Assembly (NCBI GenBank): GCA_900550235.1
Contig: URRQ01000006.1
Location: forward strand, 4,366-68,365
Reading direction: 5' to 3'
DNA: 64,000 nucleotides
Source of the DNA: an uncultured Lachnospiraceae bacterium
GTDB taxonomy: Bacteria; Bacillota; Clostridia; Lachnospirales; Lachnospiraceae
The translations under genes were made by a program, and so were the position numbers. The notes below the pieces were generated by a model. The model saw nothing but the letters and a program-made list of their open reading frames with translations. It made no database searches and was not told the origin of the DNA. Of this stretch, positions 63,906 to 64,000 are shown piece after piece. The number at the start of each line of letters is the position of its first letter. The stretch's first letter is position 1.

Positions 63906-63934
63906 ATTTTATCAGAATTCTTTAGAAAAGTAAA
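63906..63934 (-). promoter_or_regulatory. Promoter of the purine permease gene
   Basis: TTTACT (63934-63929), 17-base spacer, TAAAAT (63911-63906) on the minus strand. The leader is only about 45 bases long, too short for a purine riboswitch. Confidence 0.72.
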
Positions 63935-64000
63935 GGAGTAAAGTTCTTGAGTTTCCGTAGTTTTATCCACAGCCCTCCTATTTTACGTGCTTTGTTATAA

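Noticed and set aside
63963..63971. TTATCCACA, identical to a DnaA box
   Set aside because: Only one copy, no cluster, no AT-rich unwinding region and no dnaA/dnaN nearby. Not evidence for a replication origin.
63858..64000. Purine riboswitch ahead of the permease
   Set aside because: No conserved purine aptamer blocks were found, and the predicted promoter leaves a leader of about 45 bases.
1..64000. CRISPR array, prophage or integrated plasmid
   Set aside because: No regular direct repeats with spacers, no phage structural or integrase genes; the only mobile genes seen are the IS110 element and possibly the REP-like repeat.

Overview
The window comes from an amino-acid-fermenting anaerobic Firmicute, most likely a Lachnospiraceae relative. 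This is inferred from gene content: D-proline reductase and glycine reductase, a full selenocysteine pathway, PPi-dependent phosphofructokinase, a stand-alone AICAR transformylase beside a PurO-type IMP cyclohydrolase, and AT-rich DNA with strong AGGAGG ribosome sites. Most genes lie on the minus strand. At least four genes (prdB, grdA, grdB, selD) are read through an in-frame TGA as selenocysteine, and the matching tRNA-Sec(UCA) gene is present.

Positions 1-8050 hold proline Stickland metabolism. On the minus strand are prdC, a small PrdA N-terminal-like gene, prdA, a small CBO2463-type gene, prdB, prdD and the start of prdE, which runs off the left edge. selC lies just upstream, followed divergently by prdF (proline racemase) and a TetR regulator with a perfect palindrome in the prdF leader. 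A GGGGAC-type inverted repeat sits between prdB and prdD.

Positions 8050-18240 hold glycine Stickland metabolism. On the minus strand the order is agcS, promoter, glycine riboswitch with terminator, grdX, grdE, grdB, trxB, trxA, an internal promoter, grdA, a terminator-like hairpin, grdC, grdD and a 97-residue protein of unknown function. Proline racemase feeds proline reductase. The glycine symporter, riboswitch and thioredoxin pair feed glycine reductase.

Positions 18220-27165 form the selenium block: yedF, selD, selA, selB and a LysR regulator, then a separately promoted set of a cysteine-desulfurase/selenocysteine-lyase-like enzyme, a YedE transporter, a TusA-like carrier and a DUF3343 protein. 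This block supplies the selenium and decoding factors used by both reductases.

Positions 27178-36270 hold a LacI-controlled import and hydrolysis operon: lipoprotein binding protein, double-ATPase ABC protein, two permeases, two M20 metallohydrolases and a glutamine-amidotransferase-like protein. The substrate is unknown. A SAM methyltransferase follows on the plus strand, then a compact Fst/par-like type I toxin-antitoxin locus (about 37400-37735).

Positions 37755-64000 are mostly housekeeping: a HAD phosphatase, maf, aroK, tmRNA, smpB, rnr, secG, eno, a YitT protein, pepP, glmM, an IS110-family insertion sequence, split purH functions, a PLD-family protein, GreA-like and LCP proteins, a PNPOx-like protein, FMN-riboswitch-controlled ribU, pfp, a MerR/MATE pair with a 19-bp-spacer promoter, an autoregulated-looking HTH/DUF3796-like pair and a purine permease.
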